Positions 22,106 to 33,645 of a stretch of 64,000 bases of DNA are shown piece after piece (the stretch's first letter is position 1; each line of letters starts with the position of its first letter). The position numbers and the translations under genes were made by a program. This DNA comes from Adiantum capillus-veneris (lineage: Eukaryota > Streptophyta > Polypodiopsida > Polypodiales > Pteridaceae). The stretch is from NCBI GenBank assembly GCA_014529385.2, contig CM043971.1, forward strand, positions 61,350,209 through 61,414,208, in the 5' to 3' direction. The notes below the pieces were generated by a model. It was not told where the DNA came from and made no database searches. It was given only the letters and a program-made list of their open reading frames with translations.

Positions 22106-22820
22106 TACCTTCTAAGTATAGTATGGGATCTTCTACCTTGCTCAGCTTTTTTCATGATTGAAGCTTCACTATTTTTAGATGTGGATCTACCATTGTGTTC
22201 ATCTTGTAAACCTATTTGTATCCACTCAGATTCTTACCTTTTGGAAATGGAACCAAATCCACGTCTCATAGCATCAATGGCTACGAGTGCCTTGTCCATA
22301 GCTCAATTTCTCTTTGGAACTCCAACAACATCCTCAAAGCATGTAGGCTCTACATCATGCGCAATCATTGCTATTTATGCAGAATGGAGAGCTGCATAAC
22401 TATCATAAGTCAACCTCTACAGATGAGTCCTTACTCTCCCAGATCTTTAAGGTCTAGGATCATTACAAGGTATCTTATTTTCTACATGCATCCTTCTTGT
22501 ACATGGGGTCTTCATGAAGGGTCTACCAAAATCCTCATCAAGACTTTGCTCGAGGTCACTTGAATCACCATGATCATGGCTTGCATGCAAGTTTGGCATC
22601 CTTGGGGCATCATTCTCCCAGGTCTTCTAGGTCTAGGATCACCACAAGTTATCTTATTTTCTACATGCATCCTTCTTGTACATGGGTTCTTCATGAAGGG
22701 TCTACCAAAATCCTCATCAAGACTTTGCTCGAGGTCACTTGAATCACCATGATCATGGCTCACATGCAAGTTTGACATCCTTGGGACATCATCATTCTTA
22801 TTTTCCTTTTCTTTACACAT
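22106..22820 (-). mobile_element. Antisense Ty1/copia relic, heavily decayed
   Basis: The minus strand at about 22360-22130 resembles the start of copia reverse transcriptase: TCFEDVVGVPK, then DLVPFPKGKN and VYKMN match the family pattern of an E.A...W..AM region, PKGK and KWVYK. Upstream (minus strand) a charged linker (SSDLEQSLDEDFGRPFMKN) lies in a tandem duplication. No LTR or primer site was found. Many breaks; an old fossil and the apparent target of CACTA-B. Confidence 0.6.
22436..22793. repeat. Tandem duplication, two copies of a 179-bp unit
   Basis: 22436-22614 and 22615-22793 align over their length (both include CTACATGCATCCTTCTTGTA and GACTTTGCTCGAGGTCACTT) with a modest number of mismatches. 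It lies inside the copia relic. Confidence 0.9.
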
Positions 22821-24420
22821 TTAATGAAATTACAAAACTTACTCGCCCACATAACCTTCCCCTCCATAAATTCTCAGCATGACTTGAACTAGGTGACCTC
22901 GTGGTCTCCTCAAAACGTGTAATTGTTGCATACTTGTAGTTTTTTGCAGCCAGCCATATTCTTCTTTACATTAGCCTCATGATCATTCTTTACATCATCA
23001 TATTAGGTCGTCAACAAATATTCAAAAATCACATCTCTACTCACCCTTATACTACGGGAGGTTGAGTCCACTACAATGACCATAGTTGTGAGTTAACAAA
23101 AGAAAGCAAAGAGAGACAATATTGGCGGAGTGGTTACTTTTGTGGTTATAAGCTTGTTTATTGACCATAAGCTATATGAATGGCTATTATAGTGGATATG
23201 TAACCACACTAATGACCATGTGTATAGTTACACTTGTACCCAATTGCATATATGCATTTATAGCCGCTATATGGCTATTGTAAAAATAAGGATGCACTTT
23301 TTGGATAGCCCACTAAATAGACAATCCAAATGAGTATCCTTCTTATTGAAACTTCAAATAAACATTACGAATTAGCACATAGAAACTAACAATGCTCACA
23401 AAGATATGAAACATTGCAAATAGAGAGACAATTGGAGTTGACAATTTATCCTTACAATGAATGCATAATTTACAAAAATTGTGGGATTTCTATAAGTACA
23501 AAGATGATATGGCCAATGGCATCTAATGTGAGCTCAAAGGATGTGAAGCCCATCTCTCCACCTAGTCGTCTACCTTTATAGGAAACCTCGGAGCACACTG
23601 GCCCTCCAACCCCGAACTCACATCTAAGGACCTCCAAAAAGCTCTAAAATAAAATACTACATCCATAAAGGTTGTGTGATAACTAAGCCTCTTGATCGAA
23701 ACCGAAATGACTCAATTGCTCACCATGAGAGTCTTCATCTTCTAGAAAAAATTTAGGCATTGATTGGCTTCAAATAAACAAGCAAGACATTTATTAAGTT
23801 TTCATGGATTAAGCTATATAGCTCTTTAAAAAAATGTATCAAATATTCTGCTTGGAAATTTTTGCAAGCAGCTTCAAACTGCTTATGCAAAATGGCATCA
23901 TTCTTGTACAATCATTGCCAAGTCTTGTATTCCAAGTAACTAGCTCTGTGCTTTACCATCTCTCTTGAGGGTCGTGTATAGGTGCTATAATACTCCTCAT
24001 GTAAAAGAAAATGAATCTTGCATTATACTTTACCATATATTGAAAAGAGTTCAAAAACGTTAAATACATAAGCTGCAATATTACTTACGTGTTTATCCTT
24101 TCAAGCATCCTTGCTCCTCAAGCCAAAATGAGATGGATTTCGGCTTGGATGCATCTCTCTTTTTGTTGGAACGTGTTGTTCCTTCTTTAGTCTTTTGTTG
24201 GACAATGACATCCCATTCTACATCTTCCACATTGCCCCCTCTAGGATTACGCTCACACTCTTGCACAAGTAACCACATGTTGCTCAACTCATGGTTGAAT
24301 GCTTGTTCTTTAAAAATTTCTTGATGTAGCACTAACTACTATACGAGCTGCTAAAGTGCTCTATTTCTGGGTTGGAAAAGGGAGGATACGATGATTGCTC
24401 AATATAATGAGCATTCTTAG
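22821..24420. other. AT-rich sequence without a recognised gene
   Basis: Only short open frames occur. The longest is on the minus strand, 24332-24093 (79 codons, Lys/Glu-rich with GTTRSNKKRDASKPKS), unlike any family I recognise. Near 23100-23290 words such as GACCATA and TGGTTAT recur. Probably old decayed transposon sequence. Confidence 0.4.
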
Positions 24421-24499
24421 GATCTTGATGTTCGAACCTTAAAAATCAATTTGGTAGGTGGAATGGGGATGAGCATCTTCAAGTGATGCCTAAAGGGAC

Positions 24500-24930
24500 C
24501 ACCCTTGTCAATCCCAATTTCCACCTCATAGTGATGAGGGTGGGCTTTAACCTATGAACCAACCCTGAGGGAATGCAGGTGAGATGAGATAAAACACAAA
24601 TTAGGTACATTTGTTGACTTAAAAAATCAGCACCACATTTTCTAGCAACGACTTCTCTTCTTAGCAATGCTTTGGCACATGCATTTGACATATAGTGGGA
24701 GTGTATCTACATCATATACTACCTCCACTCAAGCCTAGCTCATTCTCAAATTCCACCTCATGAGTGATAAGGATCAGATTTAGCCTATGAACCAACCCGT
24801 AAGAAATGTACATGAGATGAGAGGAAACACAAATGTGCATTCCCTCAAATACAAAAGTGGGAAATCTATTCTTAATTAAACTTATGCTCACTCTAATTCT
24901 CTTAATTCCGCTATTCTCTAAGTTCATAGG
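24500..24930 (-). repeat. Two diverged direct repeats of roughly 230 bp
   Basis: 24512-24620 and 24747-24840 share CCACCTCAT, AGCCTATGAACCAACC, ATGAGATGAGA and AACACAAAT. Minus-strand translations are also similar (PSGLVHRLKPTLIT against SYGLVHRLNLILIT). Function unknown; the neighbourhood suggests part of the gypsy relic downstream of integrase. Confidence 0.55.
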
Positions 24931-25059
24931 CCATTCCCATTACAAGTGATCAATCTTCTTTTTGCATCAACATACTTTTGGTAACCATCTTGTGCTTATT
25001 TAACACTTAAATGAGAAGCATGTAACATAGACATGTGACAGTGTCACAGCCGAAAGTCC

Positions 25060-27650
25060 TTCACTTGTTGAATCTTTCATTGACTAATCCCACCAAAATT
25101 AGTCAGCTTGGTGCTATTGTAAGCACTTTCCAAGGTTGGTAGATAACCTTCCCAATCTGATTGTTTTTGCTTACATAGACATGCAACATATCATATATGA
25201 CTTGATTTACCCTTTCGGTTTGGCCATCGCTTTAATTTCAAGATGATCATTGGACTTAATCTAGTCCCAACTGTTGAATATTGCTTACTAAAAATAGCTA
25301 TTGAACTTACAATCACAGTCACTTATAACATTCATGGGTAAACCATACAACATGTAGACATTCTCCATGAATAGCCTTGATAGATTTGGAGTCTTAACAC
25401 TAGAATGGTAACCTAATAGGACATAAAAGTGTCCTTTCAGGGTTTTGGGAAAAAATTCCAAAACCATAGTAGATCCACTCATTTTGAAAAATCCCTTCAT
25501 GAGCTTATAGTTCAATAACTACTACATATGGAAAAAATGAGAAACTTGTAATTTTTCTCATCCCTTGGTCACTACAAGCCTCCAAAGTTGATGGACCAGT
25601 GCATTTTGCCCAAAACAACAATTTCTTACGGTTGATTGCATATAAATAAGAGTGGAGATTTTTGTAGGACATGAGATAAAATGCCACGTTAACTTCAATG
25701 GGTTGGTGACCAAAACATATGGTTGCTTTTACCTCACTAATTTTTTTTTGGGCAAAATTCTGCGGACCTATCATCAAAGTTTCTATAGTCACGCTCAATA
25801 CAGATACTATATACATGTTTTCTTAGTTCCCTTTGGGCCTCTGGATTCAAAAGGAGCCATGGAGCATGTCAAAATGACAATGGATCTCTTACAATTGGAA
25901 CCTTGGGGGCAATGATAAAGTGCTAAATACAACAAACATGAAAAAACTGGGTTTAGCATTATGACCTCTAGAAACCCATAGAAACTACTTAATATCTAGC
26001 CAAGTTTGTAGTCTATGATTAGATATGGTTACTACCTACAAAATACACACAATTGGCCTAAGAAACTAGCAATATTGAGAAAGTTATACTTGCTACTCTA
26101 AAATGTATTGTATTCTTCAGCAATCAAAAAACTCAACCATCATCATATACTATGCTATATAGCATATTAGGTCCCCCAAAACTCAAGGAAGATTAGCTTT
26201 ATGTTATACATTACACTTACACAATCAAAATTGAATTTGGATATCAAGAAAGCCACCAAAAAAATCATAAAAGTGCTAATTTTGGCCAAAAAACAGGATT
26301 ATGCAATTCTTGTAAATTGGTCATAACTTTCAATTTTAACACTTAGCTCTCCCTACAAGCATCAAAACATGTCGAGAACTATGAAGGCCTAACCTCTAGC
26401 CATCTAAACCTCACAAACATGAAGTTTAGAGTGGTATAGTTGCCAAAAATTTAAAAAAAGCTCAAAACAGGACCCGTTTTTTCACACAGTTTAGGTTCAA
26501 AAATGTTGTGCAAGAGTAAGGTTAATGGTGAGATCGATACTCAAAAAAAAATGCTAGGTTTTTTGCAGCTCATAAGGAAACTTTGTGGATATATAGCACC
26601 TAGAAATTCATTTTCAGACTCTTCAAATAATTCAAGCAAAATGGTCACTTAACAGGACACAAAAGTGTCCAAGGACATAAAAGTGTCATGTTACCATTCT
26701 AGTGTTAATGCTACAATACTCTTCAGAGGAATAGACCTACACATCTTGGTAAGACGGTCAACCAATACCCAAAAGGGATCTTGGCCACATATAGTAGTTG
26801 GAAGTTGTATTATAAAATCAATAGAGATAATTTTCCACTTTCCATTGGGGTTCTCTAAAGCATGAAGCAACCCTCCTCCTTTTGTTCATTTTGCATTAGT
26901 AACCTAGCTTTCACTTTTGGCAATTTATAAGATAATCTTGTATGTCTTTGTACAAGTGTGTCCAATAGAATTGACGATGTATGAGTGCATAGGTCTTTCT
27001 TATCTTGAGATAACCAACAATAGGACTATCATGACAATCATTCAAAACTTGGCTATTGATGTCATTGTCCATCATACACAAACTCTTCCCATGTGGAGTA
27101 AGTAACTCTTATCAATGGAAAATCCTTTCAAACATTAAGCTCATCACTAGTGAAAGTGGAACTTTTTTAGAGTTGTTTTGAACACTCACTTGAGTGTTGG
27201 CGAGATCTTTTTGCATAGCATGATTCCATAACTTGGAGTAAGACTGAAGATTCTGGCATTTTCCCTTAAGAAGTGTAGGAATTCACCTTGAATTTTCATA
27301 GATGCAAGAGTATTGACCTTAGGCATGCGACTTAAAGCATCAGCTACAACAATGTATTGAACTTTACAATATCTTAACTTACATTCATAATCTTGATTTC
27401 AGCCCACCTGGCCTTACATCCCTTCAAATCTTTCTATTGTGCAAGCCATTTAGATGACGATTTCATGATAAAAGGCATTCTCAAATTGAGTAACATACAT
27501 AAAATGGCACCATTTCTTCAAAGCATGAATGGTGGGATCAAGCTCATGCTCATAACTGGAATAATTTTGTTGAGCAAAATGTCATTTTTTTTCTTTCAAA
27601 AGCAATAGGATGCTCCTTGTAGTAGCATTGTGACTATAGCTTTTTTGCTT
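25060..27650 (-). mobile_element. Antisense Ty3/gypsy relic (RNase H and integrase), split by an inverted-repeat element
   Basis: Minus-strand order fits gypsy pol. Near 27.6-27.5 kb is an RNase H-like stretch (HPIAFE-type and YEHELDPTIHALKK-like words). Near 26.86-26.7 kb is integrase N-side sequence (NGKWK.ISIDFI, DRLTKMCRSIPL). Near 25.39-25.28 kb is LSRLFMENVYMLYGLPMN, and near 25.25-25.1 kb DGQTERVNQ-like and NNQSDWEGYLP-like sequence. 25398-26704 is an unrelated insertion. No LTRs were located. Heavily decayed, many breaks. Confidence 0.7.
25398..26704. mobile_element. Non-autonomous inverted-repeat DNA transposon, TTAA on both sides
   Basis: Perfect 15-bp terminal inverted repeats CACTAGAATGGTAAC (25398-25412 and 26690-26704), each flanked by TTAA (25394-25397, 26705-26708). 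Subterminal GGACATAAAAGTGTCC-type motifs occur near both ends (25418-25434, 26654-26687). The 1.3-kb interior is AT-rich with no credible transposase frame. It interrupts integrase-like sequence of the gypsy relic. TTAA duplication is typical of piggyBac elements, while the CACTA start recalls En/Spm, whose duplication is 3 bp, so the superfamily is left open. Confidence 0.8.
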
Positions 27651-28722
27651 GCATGTGTCCATTGACTAGAATTCAACCTTGAATTAACGTGAAACTAAAG
27701 TGATAATTGGGAATTATCATTTATAACTGATAATCGCAATTTCGACCAAGGTTTAAACAAATCATAACTAAGATTTATCATTTTCAACCAAGAAACTTAT
27801 ATTCCAAAACAAAATATTTTTTGGAGGCAATCCTACAAGGTGCATAGCCGCGGTTATTGCCGCCCTCGTAAATAACCGCTCTTTTTTTTTCTTTGTTTTT
27901 CGACGGTTATAGACAACTCCTCTTATAGTCCACGTTATTGAAATGGACTTTCCTTTATGGTTTTATGGTTAGTGAGGATGCTTTACTATTTAGCACAAAA
28001 AAGTCTTCCGCGACATTGTTTTTTCATGTTGTGGGTGGAAAAAGCAAAAAACACACATACACGCACGAAAAGCCGCATAGAAGGAAGAGCTTGAAAACAC
28101 AAATTAGAGCTGAGTCGCCTCAGCATTAGCAGGGTTAGCAGCAAAACAGCAAACCTGTGGTCGCACCCACACACTGCTCGTGAAGCTTACGAAAATCCTG
28201 CTGAAAAGTGAAGCTGAGAATCACTCGCTCATTGGTTGGAGATGGCGACTATCACGCTGGTTCGATGCCCTCCAAAAAAATAGCTTAACCCCCCCCTTTT
28301 CTAAAGTGCTAGCAGCGCTAACATGCACATTCGACTTCCTTGCCTGCATTGTAGGACTTGCCAAATCTGGAGAACCCACTCTCCCCCCTCCCCCCACTGC
28401 CCCTGCTGAGTGCCACCCAACTCTTAGTGTTGTGACAAGTCGCATAGAAGGAAGAGGTGGTTGGCCCATGTTTTATTGAAAGAAGTGATCTTGGGATGAA
28501 GAAAAATGTGGAGACGGGAGTGCTCTGTGGGGGTGCCCTAAAAAGGAGGCAAAGGCCAACAACATGAAACTAAGAAAGTACAAAAGAATGCTGATCTCCT
28601 TAGCGGAGACTTTGACTCGAGGTGCTAATAGCCTATCCTACGCAATGCTGGCCACAGCTTCAGCCTTGGGACGCCCTAATTAGGAGTATTGATTATTATA
28701 TAATTGTCTCATAGAAATATTC
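27651..28722. other. Intergenic, no recognised feature
   Basis: AT-rich, then mixed composition. A CGGTTATTGCCGCCC / CGACGGTTATAG stretch at 27848-27915 resembles transposon subterminal sequence but lacks a proper end. The motif CGCATAGAAGGAAGAG occurs twice (about 28072 and 28441). Confidence 0.4.
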
Positions 28723-28833
28723 ATGGTCTCCTCTCTCTCTCTCTCTCGTTTTAGGAGTCGGGTAGGGCACTCCCGGCCTCTCTCTCTCTCTCTCTCTCTC
28801 TCTTGTTTTAGGAATCGGGTAGGGCACTCCCGG

Positions 28834-28871
<38 letters not shown>

Positions 28872-28872
28872 A

Positions 28873-28905
<33 letters not shown>

Positions 28906-29035
28906 TGTCTCATAGAAATATTCATGGTCTCCCGTCTCTCTCTCTCTCTCTCTCACTCTCTCACAGGGTCCAACACATGCTAAGACGTGTTGATTATTAT
29001 ACATTCTCTCGTATGTCCATTCGCTATCTTAACAA

Positions 29036-29067
<32 letters not shown>

Positions 29068-29151
29068 ACACACACACACATTCTAAGTCGTGTTGATTAT
29101 TATATAAAACCATCATCCTCTCTCCCTGGACCCTGTCTGTTCGTAGCACGT

Positions 29152-29195
<44 letters not shown>

Positions 29196-29197
29196 GC

Positions 29198-29228
<31 letters not shown>

Positions 29229-29387
29229 TTGTCATGCGCTTAATCTTCTTTAAGAAAACGTGGGTCTACTGTGTGTGTGAGAGCGAGAGCGAATCAAAGG
29301 TTGATGGTATGTGTGTTTGAGAATCACAGATTAAGGTGTTTTGTATGTTTGAAAAGAGAGATAATGGTCGACGTGCATGAGCACGAG

Positions 29388-29431
<44 letters not shown>

Positions 29432-29460
29432 AGCGAGCAGGATACATTTTCTAAATTTTG
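28723..29460. repeat. Cluster of (CT)n, (CA)n and (GA)n microsatellites in a duplicated framework
   Basis: At least six long CT runs, several CA runs and one GA run (29390-29427). They are separated by repeated spacers: TCATAGAAATATTCATGGTCTC (twice), TCGGGTAGGGCACTCCCGGCC (twice) and GTGTTGATTATTATA (twice or more). The spacing shows repeated local duplication, not independent slippage alone. Confidence 0.9.
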
Positions 29461-30270
29461 TTTGTTAGAACAGTGAAAAGGGATGTGGGGTTTTGCTTTC
29501 AACCAATATTCTACTTTGTAACTCCCTCTCATTTCTTCAAGGCTGTCAACGTTGTGCAAAATGCACATTTTACTTTTCAACTTCCACTACCGACACATGC
29601 TTCTTATATAGCTGTGGGCCCTAGGGGTTTGAGGTGAGCTCTTATCCTCACCTTTGAGCCGTGGAACTCCTTGGTGGTTTATTTGCAATATGGAGAATGC
29701 ACATTTGTACAAGATACGCTAAGTGTGCGGTCCTACACATCTATATGTGCTGTCGTACAAATGCCACATGCCTTAAGATCACTAACTTCTAGCAGCATGA
29801 CAAAGCCCACACATGCACAGAATATGGAGGTATATTTATGTAGGCATCATTGATAGACTCACAAGTGATGACGATTCAATCACTTGCTAGCTCTGTAATT
29901 GAGCTCGTCCAACCAGATTGATGAACATTATACTCGTTTAGATACAAGATACACCCATTTTACCAAAAAATAATATTGCTTCCCATGCCACTATCACAGT
30001 CAAAGGAGGCATCATGAATCCATTATTTGGTACGGGGCTATACAGAGACATAAATATCAGAATAGCTTGGTTCTAAGATCTTTTCCCTCCTACAATTAGT
30101 TTTTTTCTAAAGAAGATCATAACCTTCAGAGTCTTCTACAACCATTTTCATATTATTGCGGCCACCAGACCCCACGTGGAAAGGCAAATTTTGAACAAAT
30201 GGAGGGGATCCTACAAAGCTATGTTTCACCCAGAACAAGTGTTTGTGCAAATCTCTAAGGCAAGAAACTT
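29461..30270 (-). other. Intergenic; weak LINE-like zinc-finger relic at the right edge
   Basis: Mostly no recognisable content. On the minus strand, 32760-32725 and, across the TRIM insertion, 30270-30130 carry words like VLWRAIPTR, NKFLALEICTNTC and PLHLFKIC, which recall the zinc-binding domain after LINE reverse transcriptase (an IPTR, C..C, HLF..C pattern). Low certainty. Confidence 0.3.
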
Positions 30271-30275
30271 ATTCC

Positions 30276-30415
30276 TGTTGAGAGAAGGAGAGAACACAGA
30301 AGTAGAACCCCAAAGTGTGTAGAATACACACATGAGATGATGTATATATAGAGGGGACCTGGGTGCCATATATAGAGAAGCCATATATTGAGTAGCTTCA
30401 CATATAAGCTCAACA
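30276..30415 (-). repeat. 3' LTR of the TRIM-like element
   Basis: 140 bp, starts TGTTGAGAGA and ends AGCTCAACA. Inverted ends of 7 bp (TGTTGAG/CTCAACA). A TATATATA box lies in the middle. Confidence 0.9.
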
Positions 30416-31119
30416 CCCCTGCTCAAATAAGAGCCCCTAACTGTGGATAAAAAAACCCTTGGGGGATCAAGGGAAAAACCCACAGCTCTATATACACCCA
30501 CCGTTATATTATAAAAATCATTAAATATACAAATGTTTACGAGGAGCTACATCACTCCTTTTACAATGAATGTTTTATGAGGAGTTACATTACTCCTATC
30601 CTATCAAATACAATAATGAATACAAAGGTTCAATAAAGAGGTATAAAAGCTATCGATTAGCTTCTAATCAAAAGTGTCTCCGTGAATCTGCTGTGTAGCT
30701 TGTCATCAATATCGCATCACCAAACATGTCTTCATGTTGTCATCAATATGGCATCACCAAACATATCTTCATAAATCTTTTATTGTCACCAAGTTTGTCT
30801 TCATAAAATCAATTCTTTGATCAATCCTACATAGATCATAGATTCCAAAAAGAACATGTCATGAAAATTATTAGCATCGTTAATGAAATAATTACGTTCA
30901 CAATGCCATAAGAGATGGTTCGCGACGCCACTCTTTTGACGACATATATACGCACGACAACATATGGTACATAATTTATAAACGTAAAAGTACAAAATGT
31001 GTGATTACGTGATACAAATGATATGTGTATATACTACATAAAACAACATTTATCAATGTAGTGATCAATGAATACCATCAAAGTATTAACAAAATATCAT
31101 CATTATATCAATAAAAATG

Positions 31120-31600
31120 AATAAATGACCATGGTATCAACGAAAAGCATCATGATATCACCGAGAATAATCATTGTATCAACGAAACAACATCATGGCA
31201 TCACCGAGAATAACCATGGTATCAACAAAACATCATCATGGCATCACCGAGAATAACCATGGTATCAACGAAACAACATCATGGTATCACCGAGAATAAC
31301 CATGGTATCAACAAAACATCATCATGGTATCAACAAAAATCACCATGGAATCAACGAAACAACATCATGGCATCACCGAAAATAACCATGGTATCAACGA
31401 AACATCATCATGGCATCACCGAGAATAACCATGGTATCAATGAAATATCATCATGGCACCACCGAGAATAACCATGATATCAATGACATATCATCATGGT
31501 ATCAACGAAAATCACCATGACCAAAGTATTAACAAAACATCATCATGGTACCATCAAAATCACTATGGTATCAATGAGAAATTATCAATAAAACGACGTA
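31120..31600. repeat. Tandem array of about 42-bp units
   Basis: Roughly ten imperfect units built from CATCATGGCATCACCGAGAA and TAACCATGGTATCAACGAAA. Units vary by small indels and substitutions, more decayed toward both edges. Located inside the TRIM-like element. Confidence 0.9.
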
Positions 31601-31854
31601 AACTATATCTCTAAAAGAATAATTATACGAGAATCAATGAACGAGTATATCATATAACAAAAGATCATGTACCAACAGTAGCTCGATAGAATTTGGACGA
31701 TCATCAACGGCTCGACTGAATCGGAACGATGTGTAACTGGCTTCTGCAGCAAAATTACGTCAGTAACAAATATATGATTGATGAAGAAAAATATAATTGA
31801 GAAATTTTCAATTATGAGAAAAATCAAAAGCAAAAAGTAAAATTTTGATTTTCA

Positions 31855-32540
31855 AACATATTCGCAGTCCGAGACGATAACCCAAAATCGGTGCAGAATT
31901 TAGAGAAACTTTCTTTTGCAAAGTTATAGACCACATCGATTCCGGTCTCCCATAGCGGGTAGTTTCTTCTGCAAAGTTGTAGAACACATCGATTCCGGTC
32001 TCTCACGCGGGTAGTTTCTGCAAAATCGTTTTCAATTAGCAAAAAAAATCAAAAACAAAAAGAGAAAGTTGCTTTTCAGGTATGTACGCAGTCCGCGAAC
32101 GATAACTCAAAATCGGTGCAGAATTTGAAAACACTTCCTTCTGCAAAGTTGTAGAACACATCGATTCCGGTCTCCTTGCGGGGTAGTTTTTGCAAAATAG
32201 TTTCCAATTAGCAGAAAAATCAAAAACAAAAAGCGGAAGTTGGTTTTTAGGTATGTACGCAGTCCGCGAACGATAACTCAAAATTGGTGCAGAATTTGAA
32301 AAAACTTCCTTCTGCAAAGTTGTAGACCACATCAATTCCGGTCTCTTTAGCGGGTAGTTTCTGCAAAATCGTTTCCAATTAGCAGAAAAATCAAAAACAA
32401 AACGCGGAAGCTGTTTTTCAGGTATGTACGCAGTCCGTGAACGATAACTCAAAATCGGTGCAGAATTTGAAGAAACTTCCTTCTGCAAAAATGTAGACCA
32501 CATCGATTCCGATCCCTTCAGTGGGTAGTTTCTGCAAAAT
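31855..32540. repeat. Tandem array of 171-bp units
   Basis: Start points with TATGTACGCAGTCC recur at 32081, 32252 and 32423 (period 171), with an earlier, more diverged copy from about 31855. Each unit includes AAAATCGGTGCAGAATTTG and CATCGATTCCGGTCTC. It abuts the primer site of the TRIM-like element. Confidence 0.9.
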
Positions 32541-32580
32541 CAATTTTGATCAGGAGAAAAATCGAAAACAAAAACGTACT

Positions 32581-32592
32581 GCTCTGATACCA
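32581..32592 (-). other. Primer binding site of the TRIM-like element (initiator Met tRNA)
   Basis: Minus strand TGGTATCAGAGC starts at 32592, with no gap to the LTR at 32593. Confidence 0.9.
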
Positions 32593-32724
32593 TGTTGAGA
32601 GAACACAGAAGTAGAACCCCAAAGTGTGTAGAATACACACATGAGATGATGTATATATAGAGGGGACCTGGGTGCCATATATAGAGAAGCCATATATTGA
32701 GTAGCTTCACATATAAGCTCAACA
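32593..32724 (-). repeat. 5' LTR of the TRIM-like element
   Basis: 132 bp; same sequence as 30276-30415 apart from an 8-bp length difference. Confidence 0.9.
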
Positions 32725-32729
32725 ATTCC

Positions 32730-33461
32730 TAGTTGGAATAGCTCTCCATAGCACCTTCCATGTAAACATCTTCATGAAGCTAGGCCATTTAACCTCCGAG
32801 ATGTTGCTTACACTCACCAACCACCTCTTTTCATCCCACTTCATCTCCTATTGGGAATTGTCTTTGTCCTATGTTGGTCTATATCTCCTCTATCCTACTA
32901 GGATGCCTAGTGGAAGAAATTGTGTTGTAGCATGTGGAGAAGACACCTCAAGTGTGTAGGTGCCATTTCTGGAGGGTGTGGACACACCTAAACTTAGTAT
33001 AAGGGTTCACAAAAAGGCTTAAAAAGGTGCACACGAGTTTGCAAGTTGATTTGGCTGATCTAGAAGCTATGTATGATATCATCCATGATGCCAAATAAGA
33101 AGCCTAGCCTAGCTCTATATAAAGCGCCACTCGTACTGATTTTAATCAAGATAGTTTGAATCTTTTTGTGTGTACATTCTGCTCTAATTCTATAGTGCAA
33201 ATGTTGTGTGTCTAAGTGTCAATTAGCATAGTACCATTACCATGAATGGTTCTCTAATCTACCCTCCCTAAACCTAGAACTCCCACAATTTGATGAGCGA
33301 GTGAACGGTCCGCTTTCTAATTCAGCGTGTTACATGTATTTAAGTTTGGGGGACAATAAACTTTTTTCCTTTGGCCAATGCTAAGCTTTCCAATCTAGCT
33401 AACCTAGCGGTAAGCATTGGATTCTCTCCTTTGGAGGGGGGTGGGGGGGTGGTTACTATAT
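32730..33461. other. Intergenic, no recognised gene
   Basis: Possible continuation of the weak LINE-like relic at its left edge. A G-rich run (GGAGGGGGGTGGGGGGGTGG) lies at 33434-33453, directly before the next LTR element. Confidence 0.4.
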
Positions 33462-33645
33462 TGTGGTGTGTAGTCTTGAAGATAGTATCCGACAGTTGGG
33501 TTCTTGGTGGAGATCATCTTGGCATGTAACCCCTTACATGATTATATAAGGAGGTGCTTGCTCAAAGGCGACGGACGCTCATTCTGGTTTAGACTCGTGT
33601 ACACACTCTCTCTCTCTCTCACTCACGCGTGACAAGCACGTCACA
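33462..33645 (+). repeat. 5' LTR of the small LTR element
   Basis: 184 bp; contains a short (CT)n tract near the end and TTATATAAGG as a possible TATA box (33542-33551). Confidence 0.8.

Larger units (their letters stand above)
30276..32724 (-). mobile_element. TRIM-like non-autonomous LTR element with two internal tandem arrays
   Basis: LTR copies at 30276-30415 and 32593-32724, ATTCC target duplication (30271-30275 and 32725-32729), TG...CA ends. The initiator-Met primer site abuts the right LTR on the minus strand, fixing the orientation. The LTRs look identical apart from one 8-bp length difference, so the insertion is young. The 2.2-kb interior has no gag or pol, only two tandem arrays. 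The very short LTRs match TRIM elements, although the total length is at the large end for them. Confidence 0.88.

Noticed and set aside
23069-23090. CACTACAATGACCATAG as a possible CACTA terminus
   Set aside because: No matching inverted end or TNP2-like sequence was found at a sensible distance.
27836-27915. CGGTTATTGCCGCCC-type sequence as a CACTA or Mutator end
   Set aside because: It lacks a CACTA start and no inverted partner is visible.
28180-28479. A 99-codon plus-strand frame as a gene
   Set aside because: No recognisable domain, overlapped by an open frame on the other strand, and the composition is not distinctive.
31120-31600. Regular 42-bp repeats as a CRISPR array
   Set aside because: There are no unique spacers between conserved repeats; the whole unit repeats imperfectly, in a plant LTR element.
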